A DNA stretch of 64,000 nucleotides from Isoetes taiwanensis (GCA_021234155.1 JAJEKV010000036.1:4718209-4782208); one strand, 5' to 3'. Shown: positions 47,936-59,919, counted from the first letter of the stretch. Notes: generated from the letters alone by a model not told the origin. Translations and numbers: made by a program.

Positions 47936-50300
47936 ACATGTAGATTTTTTTTGGAACAACGACATGTGGTCTTTTTTTGTTACTGTTGTTTTTAGGTGTG
48001 GACCTGCACTGGGGTGGTTGTGGATCGAGGGGATCAAACGAGGAAGTTTGGAAGCTCGATGGAGAACCAACTAGGTGAGGCGAGCCGATGACTTGCACGC
48101 GGCCTTGCATGCAACTTGGTGAACCCAAGGATGAACGATTCAAAGAACAACTGCAGAAGAGAACAACTCCAGAGGAGTATAGCCAAAGGAATCAAGACTG
48201 ACCTCAAGAGACGCCTCCAAATAGCTTCAAGTATCATGAAGGGGGGAACAATTATTGCCCGAGAAATGGGATCAAGAAGCGGATCGAAATGTCGGAGCAT
48301 CAACGACAAGCACACCTTAGTTAGAATGTGATGCAAAGCGGTTGTGCCATAGCGGAAAACAAACGCCTGAGGGCCCAAGTATTTCAACAAGTTACCTCGG
48401 TATATGAGCCGACGCACAAATAGGAGGATATAGATCGTCAATACCATTGCACCGAGGAACACCGATGACATTGCCAAGGAGTAGGTGCGCAACTCGGAAG
48501 GGAGGCGTAAGGGAGACCTAATAGCTCTAGTAGTATAATTGTAATTATGTAAGCTATATGTTTTGCATGTATAGTTCCCTTTGTTATTCCTTCCCTCCCA
48601 TAGCGTAACGGATCAAAGGAAGAGATGTTATGCAAGTTGCGTGGGTGAAGCAATCAACATCGCCAACACTCTTCGCAACTCGACGTATGAGGCATCGATG
48701 GAGTCGAAGAAACAATATGGGATCATCGAAGTCGCCCTTTAGCCTGCCAAGACAAAGAGTTCAAGATGAAAGATCTCTTTCAACGGGCGCCACCTTCGTG
48801 CTTTTGAAAAGCGGCATGGAAGATTTCAAGTGATCAACTACGCCATCAAAGCCACCAAAGAATGAGAGGCTCCTTAGGGAACAACGTCAACCTCTACTTC
48901 AAAAGAGCGCCCATTGTCCAAGGAGACCGAAGGCATCGGCGACTCGGAAGAACGTTACCTTGCTCCTTCAAGCAAAAGCACGAGCGGATGAGCTTCTAGC
49001 AAGCTCAAAGATCTAAGGCCACGGGGGCCTAGTAGGTTAAATGTATGGATGGTAACATCCATATTGGGATTAGAAGGCATTTCCGGATATTCTCGGCGAA
49101 GGGGATTGCCCCAATATTGAGCTAAGCGTCAAGATTGGGAAGGAAATGCATAGGAGTAACTATAATTATACACGATTGTTAACAGACATCCAATGTATTG
49201 AAACCACTTGGTGAGATTGATCTCCTCACTAAGAAGGAATCATTACTAGGATAATTGTTGACCATGTATAAATCTAGTATCTCCTAAAGAATAATCCAAC
49301 TGAAAGAAAAGAAGTAATCTAACAAGTCCGGCCAACTTGTTACGATGACATCAATTGATTGGTAGGAATATTCCAAGAGTTTAAATAACTAAGAAAGGGG
49401 AATCTCTAGAATAATAAAATAATAGTACATGCAAGGTACATCTAAAATAAGAATTATAGTAATCAAATAGTCTTTTTGAGACAAAAGGAATTGTCATGAT
49501 GACAAAACCTTGTGGTTTAGAATCGTTCTAACTAAGTAGGTAACCCATGCGAAATAAGAAGCGTATAACCTCTTAAGGGGAGAGAATAGATATGACGTTG
49601 TGTACAACGTCATTGAAGGGTGCGCGGGACCAATTTCTTTTCAAGAAAGTGGGAGGGGCTCAATCTTATGATTGAACGCACTTGTATCGAATTGACCTAA
49701 CCAGAATAGAGTTCAGTTCCGGCAATGGCCGGGCGAATAATAGAGTAAAATAGATAGATACCTTAGGCTCGGGGAGGCCTTCAACGTCGGCGAGGACCGA
49801 CGTGAGTAGCTAACTACACCAATGAAGTGGAGCAAAACTATGGGAGCAATGCAACCACCAAGTCATCTCCAAAGTACTCAACGCCACTCAATGGGTGGAT
49901 GCGTTCTAGCCTTAGGTAAGGTGTCGCATGTATTATAAGCTTTAATGTGTCTTATTGATAAGTTAAATATAGATCCTAATAACCGCATAGAAATTGTTGC
50001 ATGTATATGTATCATAGGGAAATAAGTTAAATAACAACGATAATGTGAGGTAGCATGTTAATTGATCCCCATAAGGACTTAATTCCTTCCAAGGATAGCT
50101 ATATGACCAAGGGGGGTCCTTATAAATATAGATAGAAAATAGAATTGGATATACTTAAGTATATCTTAGGGATATATTTCCAAGGGTAATGCAGACCCAA
50201 GGAAGAGAATAAGAAGCACATCTAATTCTTGTGTATGATAATTAAAACCTTGTCTATGTAACAATAGGCTGGAAGTAGGGTTATTGTTTAAATAATCCTT
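47936..50300. other. element C internal region, no gene recognised
   Basis: 48.0-49.0 kb has the same T-poor plus-strand composition as 38.9-41.4 kb. The 152-codon minus-strand ORF at 48034-48492 is hydrophobic as expected for the complement of purine-rich DNA and is not called. 49.0-50.3 kb is A/T-rich. Confidence 0.35.
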
Positions 50301-50339
50301 GTTGATCTAAAAGTCGTTAAATATTGCAAAGCTTAGAGT

Positions 50340-51560
50340 AAATTTAATTGTACTATCGGAAGTAATATATCCAATACTATGATAATGTTAATTCATAAAT
50401 ATTACCTTAGGGTAATTATGTTAATCACATGCATTAAGGGAAAAAAAAAAAAAAATTGGCCTGAGGGCATGTCGATTTGTGTTTAGATTAGTTTCATGTG
50501 TAGTTAAGATTAATCTGCGATGCAACCTATGCTTGGTATGGATTGCATGCGTTGTTCTGGCGATGATGAGACCACTACGGTGATCTCTAGGGTGGTGTAA
50601 TGTCAATGTAGGCATGACCGTTTCCGCCTGGACGAAAGTGGAAGGTAGATTAGAAAGTCTACTGTCCCCACGAAGTAGATGACCTCGAGAGAAAGGAGGT
50701 CATTAAGGAATGCATTGATAGGAAAGGCACCTTTAGCCCCATATATGCTTTGATAGGAGGAATCTATCCTTCCCGCCCCCCACGCGGGAAGGATATCCTC
50801 CCACCGGGCAACTAGAGGTGTAGGCATGAGCGCATATAGGCATATAGGGCTGTCTCCACGGCCATAATGGAAGATCCACCCTCTTCCTAGGGAGATTAGC
50901 CATGCATCCATATAGATAGGTGGGGTGGTCACCATATAACCAAAATTTTTTGTAATAATTAATAATAGGTAGTGTGGATTCTGCAGGCCAATAGAGCTCC
51001 CGAGGGCAAGGAGGTTAACTATGGAAGGCTTGCAACACAAATTTTGTTATAATGTGTTGCAAGGGATGAAGGGTACCTTAGAAGTGTAAATTTTGTATGA
51101 AATTGATAAACTTTGATAAACTTAAATGTTGTATTAAGTAAGGTTAATAATTACCTTGCGTGGATTAAGTTATGATGTGATAAGTTAATAGGATAACGAA
51201 ATAGTAATGTCTTAAACATTACCTTAGAGTAATTCTAATAATTAAGATAGTAAGTATGTAATTATAGATATTGTAAAATTAATGCAGGATTTTAAGGTGC
51301 GAAGACCTGCAACACAAATTTTGTTGGAATGTGTTGCAAGGAATGAAGAGTACCTTAAATAATAATTGTATATGAAAGTGTTAAATTGTGATAAACTAAA
51401 TGTTGTGATAATAGAAACTAATAAGTACCTTATTTTAGTAGAAGTTACTTAATTGACAACTTATTTGATAATGTAATGGCGTAATAATGATTTAAAATAT
51501 TATCTTAAGGTAATCGTAATAAATGTGTAAGTATTATAGTAGTATATCGTATGCATCCAG
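50340..51560. repeat. diverged repeats with hairpins near the 3' end of element C
   Basis: Two units about 280 bp apart each carry TGCAACACA...TGTGTTGCA arms around AATTTTGTT (51029-51063 and 51308-51338) followed by GGTACCTTA or AGTACCTTA. TTACCTTAGRGTAAT-type palindromes occur near 50405, 51220 and, weaker, 51510. Confidence 0.65.
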
Positions 51561-51583
51561 GTTGATTGCAGGTTAGGAAGATT

Positions 51584-51639
51584 CCAAGGTGGGGAGAACC
51601 ACGATGCCGCCGGACAAGATCATTTCAAGGTGGGGAGAA
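51584..51639 (+). other. duplicated polypurine tract of element C
   Basis: AAGGTGGGGAGAA occurs at 51586-51598 and again at 51627-51639, the second directly abutting the right LTR as expected for the plus-strand primer. Confidence 0.75.
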
Positions 51640-53337
51640 TGTGACGTTCAAAGACAAGATATCACCCCGTGACGATATTGTCCGCCACGCCACGCCGTAC
51701 ACGCCACCCCCGACCGACGGTACGCCAACGTAGCCAAGTGGGTAGCCCCTAGGGGGCAACTTGCTAAGAATGTGCATTAGTATTAATGTGCACATTTTCC
51801 AATGTACACATTAATGTGGGCACACATTTCCATGTGGCCACTTGATGCCAAGTGGGCCATACCCATAGGTGCAATTAATGTGCACATTTTCCAATGTACA
51901 CATTCATTAATGTGCACACATTTCCATGTGAGCACATTTGGGTGCACACATTTCCATGTGGGCACATTTGGCCACCTAGCCCTTAAAGGCAAGTGGGCCC
52001 TTTTCCCAATTATCCCACATGCCTAAAGGGGATAATTGGAAACCCTAGCCAACCCCTTGTCTATTTAAGTAGGAGAACCCTAACTTGCCCATTTTCGTTT
52101 CTAGGGTTTTAGAACTACTGTTTTGGGTGCCTCAGGCCAAAACCGCCCGTGACATCGGCCTCCGAGACGATTGCAACGTTAGTTTCCCTTGATTCAAGCG
52201 TTTCAGCAGGATGGTCGAGCTCAGGTCAGGAGGAGGAACTCAAGGATCAGGTATTTAGGCAATTTAGTAGTCTAAACCCCATTTCAGCCATCGAATCAGT
52301 AGGTTTAGCCTCTTAAATTGCCCATAGCAAGCAGCCCTCTCTAGATCTCTAGATATAGTGATTCTAACTAAAGAACCTAACTCTATGATGTAGATTAGAT
52401 CTAGTTCTTTAGTTCTCTGTGAAGTATATGTATGATGTATCTCTATGAACTCCTTGTATTGGGAAGGGGGGTAGAGACCTAAAGCTTTGTAGTTGATGCT
52501 CCTAGAGTAGCCTCTCTAGCACACTGTAGATGCGGCCTGTGCACAAGAGCCACACCAGGTTGTGGGTGAAGGGGCCAGACTGGCTTATAAGGAGATTCGT
52601 GTTCTGACTCTTGAACGATCCCTATGGTGTGTTAGTGCTGCCGGGGATCATTGTGACTAGGTCTAATGGCTTTGCTAGCGTGTGGGCAAGGCATGGGCTC
52701 GACACTCGTGAGGTAGTGGATATGACCTTCCATTGAGTTCAAGTGAATACGGGCAAAGGGCCCTCTAGTCACCTTGAGAGGCAAGATGTAGATCTCTCGA
52801 GGGAGTGATCCCTACCGCCCCCATCCGAATCGGGAGATGAAACCGTGAATAGCCCTTTGGCTATGCATCGGCTGGGCTCTGGCCAGTCCCAACACTTTTC
52901 AGCCTACTCGCAAAGTGTGCACGGGGAGGGGCGGATGGAGTGGACAACCCTAAGCCATGTTCTTATGCCGGCCAAATCCATTGCCATGAATTCATGCGCA
53001 ATGAACTCGAGACCCAAGCCGCCGGTCTCCCTTTGAGTCCGAGCCTTGGGTAGGATTTCCTCTATGCATTGTCTTTGATCATTGTCTTTGCAGATGTGAT
53101 GTGCCACCCGTAAGGGTGGGTATATGTGTTGCTCTTATATCCGATATGTATGTTTACGCTTCCAGCCTAGGTAGGCCCGAGGGAGACGGGTACAATGACC
53201 CTTTCACTCTTCCCACTTTGGAACCCGGCCACGGTTGCGGTGTTATGTGAAGGGCCCCAGACGGCATGGAGCTGGTATGGGGAAGAACTCTGTTTGTATA
53301 CGGTGAGTGCAAGGTATGCGCAGTAGGGGACGTCACA
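51640..53337 (+). repeat. 3' LTR of element C
   Basis: 1698 bp, TGTGACGT...ACGTCACA. Long stretches are identical to the left LTR (for example 51779-52110), with differences in small clusters. Confidence 0.93.
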
Positions 53338-54933
53338 TTGATGATCTTTGAGATTGCAAAGCCGACTCCATACTCACGGGCAATCCTCTTCACATGCCAC
53401 GCTTCCTCGAAAAAGCATCCGTGATCAGTCATGTCTTACGTTAGAAAAGGAAAACAGGATCGCGATCTTGAACATCGGCTCCAAAAAGTTTGTCCAATCA
53501 CCGAAGAGGCCCAAACTAAACAAGAGGGCTATATTAATATCGCTCTCCACCATGCGGATTTCGCTATTCCTTCGGTTATTACCTCGACTATGTGGTTGCC
53601 CGACGCCACCTCTTTCTTTTCAAGTGGTATGCGGCAAATGGTCGGGGTTGATGCCCACATGCGCGACCGAGGATTTTCTCCGGATTTGGCGGACCTCTCG
53701 GGTTGAAGACAAAGGCTTACTCAGGCCCTCTTAGTCTTGACCTCATTCACTTTGGAAGACCCGATTTAATCACCCGAGATTGTTCATACCGATGGCGTAC
53801 ATCTTTCATGACTTCTATCCGGCCGACACGCGGGACAAATTTCCGTGATGGACCACATCGGAACTTTCGGGGCGACTCACGGGCTCAGCGGTTGTTATTG
53901 GATAACAACCCGTGTATCTTAGCGATCATGATCGGACTCACACTCTTCATCGAGGAGTACATGCTCGAGCTTGCTTTCAGCATTTACCTCTACGGCAAGC
54001 TGAAGCTTATTTGGAGCGGTGCGAAAGAATCTTGGGCATCGAGGATCTTACATTTGCCCAAGTTTATATCACGGCATTTGGCGGGGCTACAATCAATTGC
54101 GTGCCCATACGGATAGCAAGACAATACCCGCGGGATGAGGCAGGTCCTCCTGTCTATACTCGACTCTCTACTTCGAGTGGGATCGGTGGTGCAAAGCTCT
54201 TGATCCCGACCTTGTGCGTGAATTCGGGGAGTAGGCTCAGCAGCCCGCCCGCGGGCATGGCTCCCTCTCCATATGCTTCTTTGGGTGTCCCTCCGCCCCC
54301 GGTTTCTCACCTCAGGTGGCGCCTTCCCTTTTGGGCCGAAGGTCATGGATGGCCACGCGGGTGGACTCCTCCCCGGATCTCGGCCGGATCTTGGTGGGAT
54401 CCCCGTTTTGTCGACGCCTTTCACGAGTGGGAAGATGGTGCTACCTTGGATCACTGCGCAAATTGGATCTATATTGCTATTGGCGTGGTTGGCAGCGGCC
54501 GATGCTCTTCATGGCCTTGATACCTTCTTGCACGAATCGCCACCTCACCGGACCCTTGATTCACCGTCAAGCTGGCCCATTGCGCTCTCAAATGCATCTG
54601 GTAAGCTCCTTCGTCGGCGTCCCATCTTTTATTGCAACCCGAATGCGTCGGTGCCTTGGTCTTCGGACTGTCTTCTCATGGAGTGCGGTTCGTTCCTTTG
54701 GAAGCCCATCTTTGCCTGGAAGACATGGTGCGCTCTCAATTCCTCATTGATGCAGATCCTGCCCTTGGGCTCAACACTCCTGACGCTCTTCAAACACGCC
54801 AGGACCTCATTGGCACTTACCATAATGGCGCCCGTCCTCATTCCTGTGAGGATCACTTTCAAACTGTTGGATTCCCGCCATCGGAAACACTTCCTCCATT
54901 TCTTCACCCTGAGTGTCGTTTGGTGGGGGGGAG
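53338..54933 (+). pseudogene. element A ORF3, second part and polypurine tract
   Basis: Begins with the target duplication ttgat and continues the ORF3 homology at the point matching 22.0 kb in element B. Blocks shared with B: DLEHRLQKVCPITEEA (53462-53509), FRDGPHRNF, LLLDNNP (53895-53915), LTFAQVYI (54046-54070), WEDGATLDHCANWIYI (54429-54476) and DHFQTVGFPPSETLPPFL (54851-54904). Several frameshifts. The G-rich polypurine tract is at 54923-54933. Confidence 0.6.
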
Positions 54934-55532
54934 TGTTAGTCATGTGCCTCCTGGTACAGGACTATTCATGCATACAACGGACCAAGTCAAGGCCAAGGAT
55001 CCACAGCCAGGCACGGGTCAGTCGTCAAAGGCCCAGCAAAAGACCAAGCAGCAGACCACGCAGTCAAAGCCCGCGTCTGCTACCAAGAGGCGGTGCTCCG
55101 GACAAGTGGCGACCCGTCACCGCTGCGTCCGGCGTCGGCGTGATTTCGTGCACTTCAAGAGGCACCGCCAAAGATTCCTCAAGAATCAGGCCTCCTTCGT
55201 GAGAGTCGGCACCAAGAGATCCCGAGTGTCTATATTGGGCCAAAGGCCATTGTACTATATATATGAGTAGAGCTAGCACATGAGTTTTTAGATGAGTTTT
55301 GAGTCTTGTCTCACTTCAGTTTTCTCTCGATTGCGAGAGCTCATGTATCTTCATTGACATCAAGGAGTTGTTCTCATTATTGTGATCTCATTGTTTTCTT
55401 TTTGCTTTCTGTTCTCTTTTTCCTGTTCTTTTTGCAAATCCCGCGTGACATAGCTCCCGGATTCTCCTGTTAGATCCAAGGGTCCTCACAGAGGGCTGTC
55501 TTGCAGGAGTTCCCGAACCCAGACCCCAAACA
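54934..55532 (+). repeat. 3' LTR of element A
   Basis: 599 bp, TGTTAGTC...CCCCAAACA, TATA box near 55256. Followed by the duplication attta at 55533-55537. Confidence 0.93.
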
Positions 55533-55537
55533 ATTTA
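55533..55537. repeat. target-site duplication of element A, right
   Basis: attta, identical to 15285-15289. Confidence 0.88.
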
Positions 55538-57698
55538 CCTGGCATATTTTGAGTATATACCAGTATATACCCAGAATATCCAAAAACCCGACATAAGCGA
55601 GGGTTTGCCCCTCTAAGGGCAACCCAAAACGGTTGAAATTTACTTCTTCCAAATGCAAGATATAATGCTTAGAAAAGCATATAATCTTAACAACAAAAAA
55701 GTGCTCAAATCCCCTGGAAAATCCCCCATTGAGGAATTAGGGGACTCGAGAGCAATGGATTGTTTTCTTTGCAATAAAAAAATTTTAAACAAGAGGGTAT
55801 ATCCTATGGGGGGAAGATTAATAGAAAGAGGGGATTCTTGAAGAAAAAGAGTATATCCTAAAGGGGAAATTTGTAGCTAAGGAGGAAGATTAGTAGAAAG
55901 AGCGGATTTTTGAACAAAAAAGGTATATCCTAATGCCAGAAATTAGTAGAAACAGGGGATTGCGAAAGCACATCGAGGTATTTTCAAGAAAAGGGGATTG
56001 GGTCAAAATGGAACTTGCAAATGCATTGGGGTATTTTCAAAAGAGAGGGACTGGTTAAAAAAAAAAAGAATTACCATATAACAGAGGAATTGCAATAAAT
56101 ACCAGGTATTTTTAAGCAAAATGGGGGTATTTTTTTTATGGAAAATAGTATTTGCAATTAAAAAATAATTTTATGTTGAGGTGGATCTTGCATACTCGAA
56201 TTCTAGACGGCTACAAAATTCCACGAATTCTAGACAGCTACAAAACCTAAAGCCAACGGCGCATGAAACAGCGACACTCATCATTTTTCCTATTCATTTC
56301 TTTCTAGTCTGGCGCTAGTCTGATGTCCATTTCTTTCTACTCTGGCGCCCAGGCCTTGACACACCAGTAGAGATAGATATTTTGATGATGCATCTATTCT
56401 TATCGGTTTTTACATTCCATGAAGTTCTTGGTTGTTTTTAATGATTTTATTTTCTATGCAGCGATGCCGTTGAAGAAAGCTTGATGATTTCTCTGTGTAC
56501 AGGACCTCAAATCTTTCACAGATATTTCGATAGGAACTTGCGATTTCGGCACTCTTACCTGCAGAAACCAGAATGGATCTGGCTTTGTCCTCCATCTTCC
56601 GCGGCCTGATAAGATAAGCACCAATATAAATTGGGATTTCCATTTTTTATTTGTGAACTTCTGTCTTATAATCTTCTCTTATTGTGAACAGATGCCAAGA
56701 CCAAGCTACATTTTTAGTGCCGTGATGCAGTTATGGTGCTTATTTTTTCTCAAGATCAATTTGACACTCCAAGTTCAGTTATCCTAGCTATGGTGAGATC
56801 CCCCTCCCTTTTGATCTTCGAATGCATGCAATGTCGAATGCATGTCCAGCATCTTGCATGCCATGACAAAAACTTTCTGAATGAGGCGCTCCATTTGTCG
56901 AGTGCTCCGGGCAACCAGCGGATACAAGTCAGGCATGATATTCCTTGCTTCCAAGAGAGTGAACTAAGCCCTCCGATTCCAGGTTCTACTTACGGCTCCA
57001 ATGCAAGCTAAGAGTCACAAAATGCAGGGCTACTTCAGATAAGCCCCCCAAACCGTTTATATTTTATTCACTTGAAAGCCTTTCTTCTATCAGATCGCAG
57101 GCAGGATGAGTAAGAGCTACCTTATCATTTGCTAATAAAATAACCAATCTAACAGAGACCAATGCCATGTGACTTCCTTGTTAATTTGCAGAATATTGGG
57201 GACCATTTTTCTGCCCATTTCATAGCTGAAGATCATGTTGTGTTGCAAGACGAGAGCTTTAATAAGTTTCAAAATATGCAGCAAGCAGAATACTATGATG
57301 ACCTAAAAAATATCAACAGTTACAAGCTGACAAATGCCTTGAAGGTCAACCCTTTTTTGTCTTTTTCCAGGTAAAGATCAAGCAGGTTTCATGAAAATTG
57401 AATATGTATATTGATGATCACGTCTTTTTTTCATCCTTTTTTAAATCTTGTTAAGACTGCTTGGATGCTTCACAAGTTGGTATTCAGCTTTGGATTCTCC
57501 TCCAGAATTTATAGGTTGGCATCAACAACCCCTTTTGATCTTTCCTATATGAAGAGCTTGCTACAATCATGAACCTTAAGTCTATAATAAGGTGAAACTG
57601 TGTGTCGTTGGTATAATGTGGAGACTGGAACTTGATGGTGATGTAAAAAAGAACCTAGAACCATATGAAGAGCAAAATTACTTGTTATCTCATATAAT
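55538..57698. other. right flank, no firm gene
   Basis: 55795-55980 holds about three diverged units containing AAGATTAGTAGAAAGAG and GTATATCCTA. Possible exons are seen at 56640-56563 (minus, MEIPIYIGAYLIRPRKMEDK ending at GTAAGAG) and 57192-57330 (plus, after TTTGCAG), but no family is recognised. Confidence 0.35.
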
Positions 57699-57977
57699 CA
57701 GGAGAAATTACTGTTGATCTCTCAACTATGGCTATCGTCTCATAGTTTACATATTGAGAAGGGGCGGTGGAATAATATGCCTCGAGAAGAAAGATATTGC
57801 TTGGGATGTCTAGATCCAATGGTCGGGACAGAGCATCATACTTTTCTTGAGTCTGCTTCTTATGCTTATATACGTCTAGAACATGATAATCAAGTGTCTA
57901 CTCTTAGAGAACTGCTTAATTTAGCACATGCTTTGAGCACCTATATCAGAGATATATGGCTAGAGCAGTCATAAATC
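57699..57977 (+). mobile_element. LINE reverse-transcriptase C-terminal zinc-knuckle fragment
   Basis: The frame reads LWLSSHSLHIEKGRW, MPREERYCLGC and EHHTFLESASYAYIRLEH, ending at a stop at 57972. The pattern (S/A-H-x-L-x-I-E-x-G-R-W, then C-x2-C and H-x3-E) is that of the C-terminal cysteine region of non-LTR retrotransposon polyproteins. The last ligand position reads Ser instead of Cys. No upstream RT was seen, so it is a short remnant. Confidence 0.6.
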
Positions 57978-58850
57978 ATTGAACTGTATAGTTTGATGTA
58001 TGATTTTGATACAAACATTATTTTGAACTAATATGTATTTCGTTCATTGTACATTTGCCATAGAGGCCTGAGGGCCTCATTACAAGAGGAGGGTACTATT
58101 ATTGTCCAATATAGCGTCGAAAAACGTGACACAAAAGGAACTTCCAATACTCCTATAGCTGTGACAAACTTGACACTATACTTGTCGTCATCATTTGTCA
58201 CTTGGGTGACAAGCATTGCATCAAGATTATGACATAGAATGTGGTCATAAATGTTGACACAAATAGACTTTTCAACAAGTTTACAACATTGAGATTAACA
58301 ACGCATTATCACCTATTATAGCAATTTAGTGTTGCTATCCTACACTTTTAGTCAACATAATATCAATGAGGAAGTGACCTTTGTATCACAACAAATGTCA
58401 ACGTTATGACAAGATAGTAATAAATATAATGCACCCGTTTTGTCAATTTAAAAACCAAGGGGACTAATTTGTGTGTACAAAACAATATGGGATTTTGTAT
58501 CATAAAGGTGGCAAGAACAGTACCAAAGTATCTTCGTCAAATTAAAGGCTCTATTTGCAAAATTCTATAATACTTGCAACAGTTTGTATTCACTTTTTCT
58601 AACTAGTTTATGTACAGCATTTCGTCTTCCAACTAGGATATCAAAGCAACTTTCTCATTTGCTGCAGAATGAAAGTGAGATGACTTGAAGTGAACATAAG
58701 CAATCTTTCTCATTAAATATGGAATTCATACATCAAAGAGATACTAGTCATATGCAATGACAAGTTTCATTGCCTCCTTTCTCAAAAGTCAATAAAGAAC
58801 TTTAAAATTCATAAACAAAGAACTTAAAATTTCAAATTAATGCAAAAAAC
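57978..58850. other. intergenic A/T-rich DNA
   Basis: Many TGACAMA / TTGTCA words at 58120-58400 can form short inverted repeats (TTTGTCACTTGGGTGACAAG at 58193-58212). No terminal inverted repeats that would define a transposon were found. Confidence 0.35.
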
Positions 58851-59695
58851 AAACTTCAATCCTCTCCATTCTCAAGATCATTTCTATCGCTTTCGACCTC
58901 ATTTTGGTTGGCTTCATCATTGTCCTCTTCCTAATTCAACAAATCAGAAGTTAGATCTATTTGAACAAAGGTGAACAACATGAATCAAATTTGGCTTCAT
59001 ACCTTTTCCTTATCAGACTCGCTATCAATGTATCATGTGTTCTACATTTATAAGATGCATCTGTGAGATTAATGTAAATTCAAATTGACTATAAAATAAC
59101 AATCTACATACACTTACTTTGTTCATAACTTCTATCTCCTTCTTGGATTTCGTCTTGAAAATTATCCCTGGGCTTGATCCTCTTATGTAGTCCAATGCCT
59201 TATGCTATAATATAAATGCAGCTCTTAAAATTTTGTATATTTAAACCAATAAAAAGGTAAACTTACCTTTTTTGGCACAAACCCCTTCGCAATCATCCTT
59301 TTCCTAAAGGCTTCATATCCCCCTTTTGTAATGATTTCTTGTATCAGATCATTTGTAGGCATGGACCCCCAATCTTGAAACTGCATAATATTTCATTAAT
59401 TACAAAAATGAATACATTGATTTCATGTCTTTGATGATTAATTGAATTGAATGAAATATTTCATTAACTACATGGTAATTCCCATTTTCTAATTAAGAAA
59501 TCACTTACAAATTTTGACTTTATTGACATGATCCCTCCTGAACCAGCTCGTTGTTGCTTCTTGCGTTTGGATGCTGCATCTATTTGGCGCTGACATGTCT
59601 TCCCACAAAGTTCGACAAACCTTTTCCAACTCTCTTCATCTACATGCATTGGTTTGGGTGCATTGTTGGTGCGGACCTTTCTGCGAAGGTTATCC
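58850..59695 (-). CDS. 3' half of an unidentified multi-exon gene
   Basis: Minus-strand exons with good splice sites and matching phases: 59695-59509 (WKRFVELCGKTCQRQ, then SKRKKQQRAGSGG), 59380-59267 (FQDWGSMPTNDLIQEIITKG) and 59204-59118 (HKALDYIRGSSPGIIFKTKS). A likely acidic C-terminal exon (DNDEANQNEVESDRNDLENG) ends about 58856, but the exon joining it (59060-59000) meets stops in the expected frame. The Trp...Cys...Lys/Arg-rich...Gly-Ser arrangement in the first exon recalls plant En/Spm-type transposase-associated proteins, but only weakly. Upstream exons may be those at 61.2-61.8 kb, with the NPH3 remnant lying in between. Confidence 0.45.
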
Positions 59696-59919
59696 CTGAA
59701 ATATAAAATAATGTAACATGATTATAGTGGATACAAGAAAGTCTTCACTGCACAAAGTTAAGAAAAAAAAAGCAGCCAGTGATTTTTCAACGAAGAGCAA
59801 GAACTACAACTATGTACTAATGCAGCAAATATAGTTAAAGTAAACTCGATCCTGTAAAATTTGTTAGCAAGGCAAGCTTAAGCTCAAAAAGCATGCAGCA
59901 AGTGTAACGAAGCATGTAA

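Larger units (their letters stand above)
35189..53337 (+). mobile_element. element C: giant non-autonomous LTR element, 18.1 kb
   Basis: LTRs 35189-36890 and 51640-53337 (about 1.70 kb) start TGTGRCGT and end ACGTCACA and are flanked by the perfect duplication ttgat. A tRNA-iMet-like primer site follows the left LTR and a polypurine tract precedes the right one, which defines plus orientation. The 14.7 kb between the LTRs shows no gag, protease, RT, RNase H or integrase motif in any frame; the longest ORFs are short and unlike any family I know. This fits the class called large retrotransposon derivatives (LARDs), but it is larger than those first described. Orientation and boundaries are seen directly; non-autonomy is inferred from absence of motifs. 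Confidence 0.9.
15290..55532 (+). mobile_element. element A: Ty3/gypsy LTR retrotransposon carrying two nested insertions
   Basis: LTRs at 15290-15873 and 54934-55532 begin TGTTAG and end CCCCAAACA, and are flanked by the perfect 5-bp duplication attta. Removing elements B and C with one copy of each of their duplications leaves about 11.1 kb, matching the 11.0 kb length of its relative B. Order: gag with three CCHC knuckles, protease, RT, RNase H, integrase, antisense small ORF, long sense ORF3, polypurine tract, LTR. RT motifs (YSFMDGFSGYNQI and an Asp-Asp box FQDDF) resemble the non-chromovirus Athila/Tat branch more than chromoviruses, and no chromodomain was seen. Every reading frame is broken, so it cannot be autonomous as given. 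Confidence 0.93.

Noticed and set aside
48034-48492. 152-codon hydrophobic minus-strand ORF as a membrane protein
   Set aside because: It is the complement of purine-rich T-poor DNA, which by itself yields Leu/Phe-rich frames; no homologue or splice context recognised.
56733-57374. Plus-strand gene joined from ORFs at 56733-57011 and 57162-57374
   Set aside because: Open stretches and splice-like sites exist but phases could not be made consistent and no family is recognised.
58030-58400. CACTA-type transposon terminus
   Set aside because: TGACA-type words and a CACTATA string occur, but no matching inverted terminus or 3-bp duplication was found.
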